From Streptomyces nymphaeiformis (lineage in GTDB: Bacteria > Actinomycetota > Actinomycetes > Streptomycetales > Streptomycetaceae), in assembly GCF_014203895.1 (NCBI RefSeq), contig NZ_JACHJY010000001.1, forward strand, positions 496,001 through 560,000: a DNA stretch of 64,000 bases, given 5' to 3'. Positions 27,046-36,306 of this stretch are shown piece by piece. The stretch's first letter is position 1. Each line of letters opens with the position of its first letter. Position numbers and translations under genes: made by a program. Under the pieces are notes generated by a model that was not told the DNA's origin, ran no database searches, and saw only the letters and a list, made by a program, of their open reading frames with translations.

Positions 27046-27080
27046 CAGCGGGGGTCCGGCGGCAGGCCGGGCCCCCGCTG
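27046..27080 (+). terminator. Rho-independent terminator after the CDA-like gene
   Basis: A 15-bp stem (27046-27060 with 27066-27080, one G-T pair, loop GGCAG) is followed by CTTTGTGTGTTTGTG, the clearest U-rich tail in the window. Confidence 0.88.
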
Positions 27081-27236
27081 CTTTGTGTGTTTGTGAAGGA
27101 TCACCGCACCTTCTCTTGCCTTCCCCGGCGGTCTGCGCGTCAATGACAGCGGTTCGTCCGACGGACCGTCAGATCTCCATCATCCACGCAGTGTCCGCAC
27201 CCCTGCGTTCGGTATCGGAAGGGGTTCGAACTCGCC

Positions 27237-27716
27237 ATGAGAAGCAGAAGCACCTTAGGGACCGTCGCGGTACTCACGGGGGCACTCGCCGCCGCCGGAC
27301 TCGCCTTCGCCCCGACGGCCGGCGCCGTGTCGCCGGGCTCGGCGACGGCGACGTACGACTGCGGCACGTGGGGCAGCGGCACCGCCAACCTCACGGCCAC
27401 GCAGAGCGGCACCGCCGCGACCATCACGCTCACGTCGGCCATCACGACGCCGGTCGGCGTCGGCGCCGACACGATCAGCTCCACCCTGACGATGGCCAAG
27501 ACCGGCGGCGGCACCCGGGTCTTCACCGGGAAGAAGAACCCGGCGCTGTCCGCCGGGCAGTCCGTCAAGATCGGCCCGCTGAGCGGGACCGTGGCCTCGG
27601 GCGACAGCCTCAACTCGTACTTCGCGGGGGTCGCCCTCAAGATGGTGATCTTCGGGGTCACGGTGAACTGTGACGCGGTGACCTCGCAGTCGCCGGGTCC
27701 GTTCGTCTTCAGCTGA
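27237..27716 (+). CDS. Secreted protein, single-domain paralogue of the WxL-like protein
   Basis: This 159-residue exported protein has a signal peptide (MRSRSTLGTVAVLTGALAAAGLAFAPTAGA, cleavage near residue 30). A beta-rich domain with two cysteines follows (YDCGTWG near the start, VTVNCDA near the end), probably disulfide-bonded. The motif GKKNPALSAGQS and the closing Cys align with GPKKNPPVPAKGS and TPCTVL in the first domain of the protein at 27920, so I read it as a paralogue of that domain. Start ATG follows GGGGTTCGAACTCGCC. A terminator follows. Confidence 0.7.
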   Translation: MRSRSTLGTVAVLTGALAAAGLAFAPTAGAVSPGSATATYDCGTWGSGTANLTATQSGTAATITLTSAITTPVGVGADTISSTLTMAKTGGGTRVFTGKKNPALSAGQSVKIGPLSGTVASGDSLNSYFAGVALKMVIFGVTVNCDAVTSQSPGPFVFS

Positions 27717-27731
27717 GCCCGCACCACCCGG

Positions 27732-27758
27732 ACCGGTGTCGCCCTGGGCGGCACCGGT
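27732..27758 (+). terminator. Terminator hairpin after the secreted protein
   Basis: ACCGGTGTCGCC pairs with GGCGGCACCGGT (12 bp with one G-T) across a CTG loop, followed by CTTCGTCGT. Confidence 0.75.
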
Positions 27759-27919
27759 CTTCGTCGTGGCTCAAGGGTCGTGACCTGGGGAAATGCCTCA
27801 CGTGTGCCGATCTTGACAGTATCTGATGGGTCATCAGTCGGTGGGATCGGATTCCATTGACTTCTCTCCGTCCGCAGCCGTCAATGGCGCCCACTCATCC
27901 CTCAGGAGGGGGCACACCC

Positions 27920-29254
27920 ATGGCACTCACCCGATCCCGGGCGGCGTCCCGAAGACGGCGCTGGACCGCCGTCCTCGGCGTCGCCGCCCTCGCGGTCGCC
28001 GGCGGAGGCGCGCTCGCGGCTCCGGCCGGCGCGGCGACCGCCTCGCAGGCGGTGGACTTCCAGACCCGCTGCGTCCCGCCGCCGATCGCCAACATCCCGC
28101 CCATCGAGGGCACCACCACCGCCCAGATCACGGTCGACAAGCCCAGCCCCAAGGTCGGCGAGACCGTGACCGTCACCTACACGGTCACCAAGCCCGCCGC
28201 GTCCAACCCCGTCGACCTCGCGCTCCCGGCCGACATCCTGACGCCCAGCGGCAAAGTGGTCCTCGGCGGCGCCCAGAGCGGCACGGTCACCGTCACCGGC
28301 CCCAAGAAGAACCCGCCGGTCCCCGCCAAGGGCTCCTTCCCGGCCTTCTCCATGACGGGCACCTTCACCGCCACCGAGGCCGGCTCGATCACCCTCTCGC
28401 CCGGTGACTACAACATCCACACCAGCTACCTCATGGAGCTGGACACCCCCTGTACGGTGCTCAACCCGCCCGCCCCGGTCTCCGAGACGGTCGTCGCGAG
28501 CCCCGTGACCAGCCCCAACACCCGTACGCTCCAGCTCGACAACGCGTCCGGGGACCCGGGTGTCCGGGTCACCGTCACCGGCTCCAAGTTCACCCCGCTC
28601 ACCGAGGTCACCGTCGTCGGCCGCGCCGGAGCGGCGGAGACCGCCGACCGGATGACCGTCACCACCGACAGCGAGGGCGGCTTCGCGGCGCGCCTGAAGG
28701 TCAACGACCCGGCGACCACCGGGATCGTGGCGTACGAGGGCGCGGCCTGGGACGCCGAGAAGGGCGCGGGTCCCGCCGCGTACAAGGTCATCGTGCCGGC
28801 GCCGCCGAACAGCCAGACGATCACCGCGGCCGTCACGCCGGGCGAGCTGTCCATGACCCAGGCCGGCGACGCCGTCCAGCTGTCCTCCGTCGACTTCGGC
28901 GCGGGCGGCGCGGCCACCGGCGCCCTGCAGACGGTGACCGTCAAGGACTTCCGCGGCGGCCCCGCCGGCTGGTCCCTGACGGGCAAGGTCACCGACTTCA
29001 CCGGCCCCGGCGGCTCCATCGGCGCCGGGAACCTCAGCTGGACCCCCGCCTGCACCGCCAAGGCCGGCAGCCCCAGCGCCTGTGCGGCCGGCTCGGCCGG
29101 ACCCGTCGGCAGCGGCGGCGCGACCCTCGCCTCCACGCCGAACGGCACCCTCACGGGCGGTGAGTTCACCGTCGACGCGGGCCTCTCCCTCGACGTCCCG
29201 GCGTTCACCGCGCCCGGCTCGTACGCGGGCGTGCTCACGCTGACCCTGTCCTGA
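27920..29254 (+). CDS. Secreted WxL-like cell-surface protein
   Basis: This 444-residue protein begins with a signal peptide (basic SRAASRRRR, then a hydrophobic run ending AAPAGAAT near residue 36). Next come a two-cysteine beta domain like that of the 27237 protein, an Ig-like module (NASGDPGVRVTVTGSKFTP) and a C-terminal domain. The last domain has the WxL layout: GWSLTGKVTDF (W-S-L) in the middle and the closing YAGVLTLTLS, where WxL proteins usually end YxGxLTWTL. WxL domains bind peptidoglycan. ATG 27920 follows AGGAGGGGG. The next gene encodes a WxL-interacting-type protein. Confidence 0.72.
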   Translation: MALTRSRAASRRRRWTAVLGVAALAVAGGGALAAPAGAATASQAVDFQTRCVPPPIANIPPIEGTTTAQITVDKPSPKVGETVTVTYTVTKPAASNPVDLALPADILTPSGKVVLGGAQSGTVTVTGPKKNPPVPAKGSFPAFSMTGTFTATEAGSITLSPGDYNIHTSYLMELDTPCTVLNPPAPVSETVVASPVTSPNTRTLQLDNASGDPGVRVTVTGSKFTPLTEVTVVGRAGAAETADRMTVTTDSEGGFAARLKVNDPATTGIVAYEGAAWDAEKGAGPAAYKVIVPAPPNSQTITAAVTPGELSMTQAGDAVQLSSVDFGAGGAATGALQTVTVKDFRGGPAGWSLTGKVTDFTGPGGSIGAGNLSWTPACTAKAGSPSACAAGSAGPVGSGGATLASTPNGTLTGGEFTVDAGLSLDVPAFTAPGSYAGVLTLTLS

Positions 29255-29333
29255 CCGCCCCGCGGGCCGGACGCGCACCCGGCCGGCCCGCTCCGATCGG
29301 CATCGGAGCCCGAGCCCGATCCGATCCGAGCCC

Positions 29334-29367
29334 GATCCGTACCCGTCACCGATCCGTACCCGTCACC
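29334..29367 (+). repeat. Perfect 17-bp tandem repeat between the WxL-like and DUF916 genes
   Basis: GATCCGTACCCGTCACC occurs twice head to tail (29334-29350, 29351-29367), flanked by looser copies of CCGATCCG-type sequence from 29290 to 29395. The 158-nt spacer otherwise shows no gene. Confidence 0.85.
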
Positions 29368-29412
29368 AACCCGCACCCGTCTCCGATCCGCACCCCGGGG
29401 GGTTCCGCACCC

Positions 29413-30369
29413 GTGCGCACGAAGCCGTACGTCCTCCTCCTGAGCACGCTGAGCACGCTCCTCGTGCTGCTCGGCCTCGCGCCGGGCGCCCAGGCCGCCG
29501 AGAACGGCGAGTGGGCCGTCTACCCGGCCGCCTCCCGGCTCGGCGGCCGCCCGTACTTCTACCTCTCCGCCGACCCCGGCACGACGCTCACCGACCGCGT
29601 CACCGTCGCCAACAAGACCTCCGCCCCCCTCACCTTCCGGCTGTACGGCGCCGACGCCTACAACACCGACCGGGACGGCGGCTTCGCCGTCCGCACCCAG
29701 CGGGAGAAGCAGACCGGGGCCGGTGCCTGGATCAAGCCCGAGCGGACCCGGATCACGGTCCCCGCCCGCTCCGCCGTCACCGTCCCCTTCACCCTGACCG
29801 TCCCCGCCGATGCCGACCCCGGCGACCACCCCGGAGCGCTCGTCGCCCTCGACGAGCGGATCGCCCCGGGCGGCAAGGGCTCCGTCGCCGTCGGCGTCCA
29901 GCGCGCGGTCGGCGCCCGCGTCTACCTCCGGGTCAACGGGCCCACCGTCCCCGCCCTCGCCGTCGAGGACGTCGCCCTCGACCAGGACCGGCCGCTCGTC
30001 CCCGGCACCCGCACGAGCAGCGCCCTCGTCTCGTACACCCTGCACAACCGGGGCAACGTCACCCTCAACCCCAAGGTCGTCCTGAAGGCCCAGGGCCTTT
30101 TCGGCCGCACCCTCCTCGACCGCGACCTGGCCAGGGTCCCCGCCGAGCTGCTGCCCCGGCAGAAGATCCGGCTCACCGAGCGCTGGAGCGGCTCCCCGCA
30201 GTTCGACTGGGGTGACATCACCCTCACCGCCACCGCGAAGGACGTGAAGGAGACCGGCACCGTGTCCTTCCTGGCGCTGCCCTGGCTCGTCGCCTCGGTC
30301 CTCGTCGTGGGCGGCGCGGCCGGGCTCTTCGGCCTGCGGATACGCCGCCGCCGGGCACTGAGTGCGTGA
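29413..30369 (+). CDS. WxL-interacting (DUF916-like) membrane-anchored protein
   Basis: This 318-residue protein has a signal peptide (VRTKPYVLLLSTLSTLLVLLGLAPGAQA), a DUF916-like peptidoglycan-binding beta domain (WAVYPAASRLGGRPYFYLSADPGTTLTDRVTVANKTSAPLTFRLYGADA) and a second Ig-like domain (SYTLHNRGNVTLNPKVVLKAQGLFGR). A single C-terminal membrane helix (LPWLVASVLVVGGAAGLFGL) ends in RIRRRR. In Firmicutes such proteins sit beside WxL proteins and form surface complexes; here the WxL-like gene lies directly upstream. The start is GTG 29413 after GGGGGGTTCCG. Confidence 0.78.
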   Translation: MRTKPYVLLLSTLSTLLVLLGLAPGAQAAENGEWAVYPAASRLGGRPYFYLSADPGTTLTDRVTVANKTSAPLTFRLYGADAYNTDRDGGFAVRTQREKQTGAGAWIKPERTRITVPARSAVTVPFTLTVPADADPGDHPGALVALDERIAPGGKGSVAVGVQRAVGARVYLRVNGPTVPALAVEDVALDQDRPLVPGTRTSSALVSYTLHNRGNVTLNPKVVLKAQGLFGRTLLDRDLARVPAELLPRQKIRLTERWSGSPQFDWGDITLTATAKDVKETGTVSFLALPWLVASVLVVGGAAGLFGLRIRRRRALSA

Positions 30370-30386
30370 CGCGGGCGCTCATCGGG

Positions 30387-30392
30387 GACAAT
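30387..30392 (+). promoter_or_regulatory. Predicted -10 element, leaderless start of era
   Basis: GACAAT ends seven bases before ATG 30400, as at hemW. Confidence 0.55.
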
Positions 30393-30399
30393 GGCCCCC

Positions 30400-31341
30400 A
30401 TGAGCGCTCGCAACCAAGAAACCGAAGCCGTCCACCGGGCCGGCTTCGCCTGCTTCGTCGGCCGCCCCAACGCGGGCAAGTCCACCCTCACGAACGCTCT
30501 GGTCGGCCAGAAGGTGGCCATCACCTCGAACCGGCCGCAGACCACCCGGCACACCGTCCGCGGCATCGTGCACCGCCCGGACGCGCAGCTGATCCTGGTC
30601 GACACCCCCGGCCTCCACAAGCCGCGCACCCTCCTCGGCGAGCGGCTCAACGACGTCGTGCGCACCACCTGGGCCGAGGTCGACGTCATCGGCTTCTGCC
30701 TGCCCGCCGACCAGAAGCTCGGCCCCGGCGACCGCTTCATCGCCAAGGAGCTCGCCGAGATCAAGAAGACCCCCAAGGTCGCGATCGTCACCAAGACCGA
30801 CCTGGTGGACTCCAAGGCCCTCGCCGAGCAGCTCATCGCCATCGACCAGCTCGGTCGTGAGCTGGGCATCGAGTGGGCGCAGATCGTCCCCGTCTCGGCC
30901 GTCGGCGACAAACAGGTCCAGCTCGTCGCCGACCTGCTCATCCCGCTCCTGCCGGAGTCCCCGCCGCTCTACCCGGAGGGCGACCTCACGGACGAGCCGG
31001 AGCAGGTCATGGTCGCGGAGCTGATCCGCGAGGCCGCGCTCGAAGGCGTACGGGACGAGCTGCCGCACTCGATCGCGGTGGTCGTCGAGGAGATGATCCC
31101 GCGGGAGAACCGCCCGGCGGACCGGCCGCTGCTCGACATCCACGCGAACGTGTACATCGAGCGCCCCAGCCAGAAGGGCATCATCATCGGCCCCAAGGGC
31201 AGCCGCCTCAAGGAGGTCGGCATGAAGTCCCGCAAGCACATCGAGGCGCTCCTCGGCACCCCGGTCTTCCTCGACCTCCACGTGAAGGTCGCCAAGGACT
31301 GGCAGCGGGACCCGAAGCAGCTGAGGAAGCTCGGCTTCTAG
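30400..31341 (+). CDS. era: GTPase Era, 30S assembly factor
   Basis: This 313-residue protein has the G1 loop GRPNAGKST (about residues 21-29), switch I QTTRHT, G3 VDTPGLHKPRTLLGERLN, G4 TKTD and the C-terminal KH domain (YIERPSQKGIIIGPKGSRLKEVGMKSRKHIEALLGTPVFLDLHVKV). Era binds the 3' end of 16S rRNA during 30S maturation, which fits phoH and ybeY nearby. ATG 30391 is also in frame; I prefer 30400 because GACAAT (30387-30392) is a seven-base-spaced -10 element for it and overlaps the earlier ATG. Confidence 0.96.
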   Translation: MSARNQETEAVHRAGFACFVGRPNAGKSTLTNALVGQKVAITSNRPQTTRHTVRGIVHRPDAQLILVDTPGLHKPRTLLGERLNDVVRTTWAEVDVIGFCLPADQKLGPGDRFIAKELAEIKKTPKVAIVTKTDLVDSKALAEQLIAIDQLGRELGIEWAQIVPVSAVGDKQVQLVADLLIPLLPESPPLYPEGDLTDEPEQVMVAELIREAALEGVRDELPHSIAVVVEEMIPRENRPADRPLLDIHANVYIERPSQKGIIIGPKGSRLKEVGMKSRKHIEALLGTPVFLDLHVKVAKDWQRDPKQLRKLGF

Positions 31342-31389
31342 TTTCCGATCTTCTGGGCGGCGGCCGGGCGCGCGTGTCAGCATGGCGCC

Positions 31390-32709
31390 GTGACAGAGAT
31401 CGTCAAGGGGGGAAACCTGCCGGTCCCCGGGCAGGTGTGGCGGATCGCGGTCGTCCGGCGGGCCGCCGGTGACGGGGTGCCGGAGGTCGACGCCTCGGCG
31501 CTGCTGCTCGACGCCTCGGGCCGGGTCCGGGGCGACGGCGACCTCGTCTTCTACAACCAGCCGGCGCACGCGTCCGGCGCGGTGCGCCTGCTCGGGCAGG
31601 TGCGGGACGAGGAGCCGCGGGTCGCCGACTGGCTGGAGATCGACACCACGCGCGTGGAGCCCGCCGTCCAGCGCATCGTGATCACCGCGTCCAGCGACGA
31701 CGGGACGTTCGGCCAGGTGCCGGGGCTCCACATACGGACGACCAGCGCCGCCACCGGCGAGCAGCTGGCGCTGTACGAGGTCGACGACGCGAGCACCGAG
31801 ACGGCGTTCGTGCTCGGCGAGTTCTACCGGCGCGACGGGGCGTGGAAGTTCCGGGCCGTGGGCCAGGGGTACGACTCCGGGCTCGTCGGCCTCGCCGAGG
31901 ACTTCGGCATCGAGGGCCGGGACCCGGAGCCCGGCGCCGGTGAGCCCGCCCCCGCCGACGAGCCCCCTTCCTCCGGCGCGGTGCCGGAGGCCATCCCCGA
32001 GGAGCTCCTGGCCAAGGTCCGGGAGGCCGAGGCCGCCGTCCGGGCCCAGGCCCAGGCCCGGGTCCCCGTCCAGAGGCCCGTGCGCGTCGGCCCGCAGTCG
32101 GACGCCGAGCTCTTCGGAGGGGACTTCCCGGAGTTCGTCCGCAGCGGCAAGGGCAGGACGACCCTCACGGTCGACGTGCCGATCCCGGCCGGTTACGTCG
32201 TGGTCGACTCCACCCGGGCCGGCGAGGGCTACTTCTGTGTGGAGAGCCTCGACGAGAAGGGCGAGGCCAACGGTCTGCTGGCGAACACGCTCCTGGAGGA
32301 CTACGAGGGCCGCGGGCTGCTGCGGTACGACGGCAAAAGCCCGCTGCGCCTGCGCGTGAGCGCCGGCGCCGGCGCGTGGACGCTCGCCGTCCGGCCGGTC
32401 GGCACCGTGGAGGAACTCGGCCGCCGCGCCCGGGGAAGAGGCGGCGACGTGCTGCTGTACACGGGTCCGGCCGGTCACCTCTCCTCCCGGCTTCGCACGG
32501 GGTTCGACCACGCGTACTTCCTCGTCCAGGGCCACGAGCCGGACGGCAGCGATCACCTGCTCGCCAATGTGGCGAGCAGGCTCCCCCGGGACGGCTGCCC
32601 GCTGCCCGAGGGGCCCCTGCTCGTGCAGGTCGAGAGTGCCGACGGCGACTGGTCCCTGGAGGTCCGCCCGCCCCGCCAGAGCAGGTTCTGGCGCCGCGAC
32701 GCCCGTTAG
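31390..32709 (+). CDS. TerD family protein with extra C-terminal domain
   Basis: This 439-residue protein starts with a TerD domain (residues about 1-180: VDASALLLDASGRVRGDGDLVFYNQPAHASGAVRLLG, RIVITASSDD, LGEFYRRDGAWKFRAVGQGYDSGLVGLAEDFGI). TerD proteins bind calcium and act in stress or surface signalling. After a Pro/Glu linker, residues about 260-439 carry two similar beta-rich segments (YVVVDSTRAGEGYFCVESLDEKGEANGLLANTLL and YFLVQGHEPDGSDHLLANVASRLP). I do not recognise this tail. GTG 31390 has a CAGCAT hexamer six bases upstream. The stop overlaps the emfourin stop on the other strand. Confidence 0.82.
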   Translation: MTEIVKGGNLPVPGQVWRIAVVRRAAGDGVPEVDASALLLDASGRVRGDGDLVFYNQPAHASGAVRLLGQVRDEEPRVADWLEIDTTRVEPAVQRIVITASSDDGTFGQVPGLHIRTTSAATGEQLALYEVDDASTETAFVLGEFYRRDGAWKFRAVGQGYDSGLVGLAEDFGIEGRDPEPGAGEPAPADEPPSSGAVPEAIPEELLAKVREAEAAVRAQAQARVPVQRPVRVGPQSDAELFGGDFPEFVRSGKGRTTLTVDVPIPAGYVVVDSTRAGEGYFCVESLDEKGEANGLLANTLLEDYEGRGLLRYDGKSPLRLRVSAGAGAWTLAVRPVGTVEELGRRARGRGGDVLLYTGPAGHLSSRLRTGFDHAYFLVQGHEPDGSDHLLANVASRLPRDGCPLPEGPLLVQVESADGDWSLEVRPPRQSRFWRRDAR

Positions 32710-32957
32710 GCGCCTTCCTTGAGGACCCTCGTCACGAGGGTCCTCTGGGCGTCCGTGAGCCGGGGGTCGCGGCACCGGACCGTGCGGTCGTCGACGGTGA
32801 TCTCGTACGAGAAGCCGTCGGGCACGCCCTTGACCTCGCCGTCGCCCTCCGCGAGGACGGTGGCGGCCAGGGACTCCCACTCGGGGTCCGAGACCACCAC
32901 CTCCGCCGACCGCTCGATGCCCGCGAAACCACCCGTGCGCCGCACTCGAATCCGCAT
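32706..32957 (-). CDS. Protealysin inhibitor emfourin
   Basis: This 83-residue protein fits the emfourin family: MRIRVRRTGGFAGIERSAEV (the GGFAGI motif), an acidic centre, PDGFSYEITVDDRTV and the closing DPRLTDAQRTLVTRVL helix. Emfourin binds and inhibits protealysin-type M4 proteases. It starts 21 bp after the M4 protease gene on the same strand, so the protease and its inhibitor form an operon. A perfect 11-bp hairpin lies inside its last codons and may terminate both this operon and the convergent TerD gene. Confidence 0.85.
   Translation of the reverse strand: MRIRVRRTGGFAGIERSAEVVVSDPEWESLAATVLAEGDGEVKGVPDGFSYEITVDDRTVRCRDPRLTDAQRTLVTRVLKEGA
32721..32745. terminator. Hairpin encoded inside the emfourin 3' end
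   Basis: GAGGACCCTCG (32721-32731) pairs perfectly with CGAGGGTCCTC (32735-32745), loop TCA. It lies 12 bases after the TerD stop and within emfourin codons, so it is a candidate shared terminator. Confidence 0.7.
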
Positions 32958-32978
32958 GGGCCCCTGTCTACCAGCCGG

Positions 32979-34025
32979 TCACTCGACGGGCACCCCCACC
33001 GCCGTCCACGCCTTCAGGACGGCCTGGATCTCCTCCCCGTCGCCGTAGCGCGCCTTCGCCGCCGCGACGGTGGCCCGCGCGAACTCGGAGAAGCGGGCCT
33101 CCTCGGTCAGCGTGCCGCCGGTCATCACGTCGTACCAGATCTGTCCCGCCCGCTCCCAGGCGTTCCCGCCGAGCTCGGTGGCCAGCAGGTAGAAGGCGTG
33201 GTTGGGGATGCCGGAGTTGATGTGCACACCGCCGTTGTCGGAGCCGGTGCGCACGTAGTCGGCCATGGTCGCCGGCTGCGGGTCCTTGCCGAGGACGTCG
33301 TCGTCGTAGGCCGTGCCGGGCTCCTTCATGGAGCGCAGCGCGACCCCGTTGTCGATGGCGGGACCGAGGAGCCCGGCGCCGATCAGCCAGTCGGCCTGAG
33401 CGGCCGACTGGCCCAGCGCGTACTGCTTCACGAGCGAGCCGAAGACGTCGGACACCGACTCGTTGAGCGCCCCGGACTGGCCGAAGTAGGCGAGGTTCGC
33501 GGAGTGCTGGGTGAAGCCGTGCGCGAGCTCGTGGCCGATGACGTCGACGGGGATCGTGAAGTCGAGGAACAGCTCGCCGTCGCCGTCGCCGAACACCATC
33601 TGCTCGCCGTTCCAGAACGCGTTGTCGTACTTCTCGTCGAAGTGGACGCTCGCGAGGAGCGGCATGCCGGCGCCGTCGATCGAGCGGTGGCCGTAGGCCT
33701 TCGCGAAGAGGTCGAAGGTCGCGCCGAGCCCGGCGTGGGCGCGGTTGACGGTGGCGTCCTTCACCGCCGCGTCCCCCTCCTCGCGCACGACGACGCCCGG
33801 CAGGTCGGTGCCGTGCCCGGCGTCGTAGATGGTGCGCTTCGGCGTGTCGGAGGGCTCGGCGTCCGCGGGGGCGGCGGGCCCCTGCGTACGTGCCGCGCGC
33901 TGCGCCGTGTCCACCAGGAGGGTGCGTCGGGCGGCCTCGGCGACCGCCGGGTCGTCGGACGCGGAGAGCCGCTCCAGGATGTGCGGCGGGACGATCGTGC
34001 AGAAGGCAGACGAGTGCTGATTCAT
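32979..34025 (-). CDS. Protealysin-like M4 metallopeptidase
   Basis: This 348-residue neutral protease has the zinc motif HELAH (His165, Glu166, His169) with the third ligand Glu189 in GALNESVSDVFG and the catalytic His in NGGVHINSGIPNHAFY. It has no signal peptide. The short N-terminal HSSAFCTIVPPHILERL stretch is the protealysin-type propeptide, unlike the long propeptide of thermolysin. Such proteases are intracellular precursors or exported by unusual routes. Emfourin, its inhibitor, follows. Start ATG 34025 was chosen because the propeptide motif begins at residue 4. The gene is divergent from leuA. Confidence 0.92.
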   Translation of the reverse strand: MNQHSSAFCTIVPPHILERLSASDDPAVAEAARRTLLVDTAQRAARTQGPAAPADAEPSDTPKRTIYDAGHGTDLPGVVVREEGDAAVKDATVNRAHAGLGATFDLFAKAYGHRSIDGAGMPLLASVHFDEKYDNAFWNGEQMVFGDGDGELFLDFTIPVDVIGHELAHGFTQHSANLAYFGQSGALNESVSDVFGSLVKQYALGQSAAQADWLIGAGLLGPAIDNGVALRSMKEPGTAYDDDVLGKDPQPATMADYVRTGSDNGGVHINSGIPNHAFYLLATELGGNAWERAGQIWYDVMTGGTLTEEARFSEFARATVAAAKARYGDGEEIQAVLKAWTAVGVPVE

Positions 34026-34184
34026 CTCTCGAATGTGGCACTGCGTGATGTCACTGTCACGGGTTGGGACGAGGATTGGCGAAATGGAGTGATGGGTCAC
34101 CTTTCGACCTTGACGTGGTGGCCGTCCCGCATACTGAAACAGGACGTCCGCCTTCCACGGACCTGGGCTATGGTGACGCACATC

Positions 34185-36091
<1,907 letters not shown>

Positions 36092-36102
36092 CCCCCGGTC
36101 CC

Positions 36103-36143
36103 CGAGCCGCCCCGCACCCCGCGAAGGGGTGCGGGGCGGCTCG
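36103..36143 (+). terminator. Terminator hairpin after leuA
   Basis: An 18-bp perfect stem (36103-36120 with 36126-36143, core GCCGCCCCGCACCCC) with loop GCGAA, followed by TCTTCGT. Confidence 0.9.
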
Positions 36144-36306
36144 TCTTCGTGACCTGCGTCACGGTTTCAGGTTCGCTTAAGGAAGATTGCTCAGGCATGC
36201 CGGAATCGGCGGCATATGAGGTGAGTTGACGCCACATCAGCGTCTGGCGGAAGGTCGGCTCGTCCACTCGGACACTCCCTCCCCGCACTCCCGACCTGGA
36301 GCTCGC

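Noticed and set aside
29281..29400. Possible CRISPR-like array from repeated GATCCG tracts
   Set aside because: Only two 17-bp units are perfect and they abut with no spacer; it is a simple tandem repeat.
34110..34137. Consensus leuA promoter (TTGACG with ATACTG)
   Set aside because: The -10 match is poor and the spacing ambiguous, so I did not list it as a feature.
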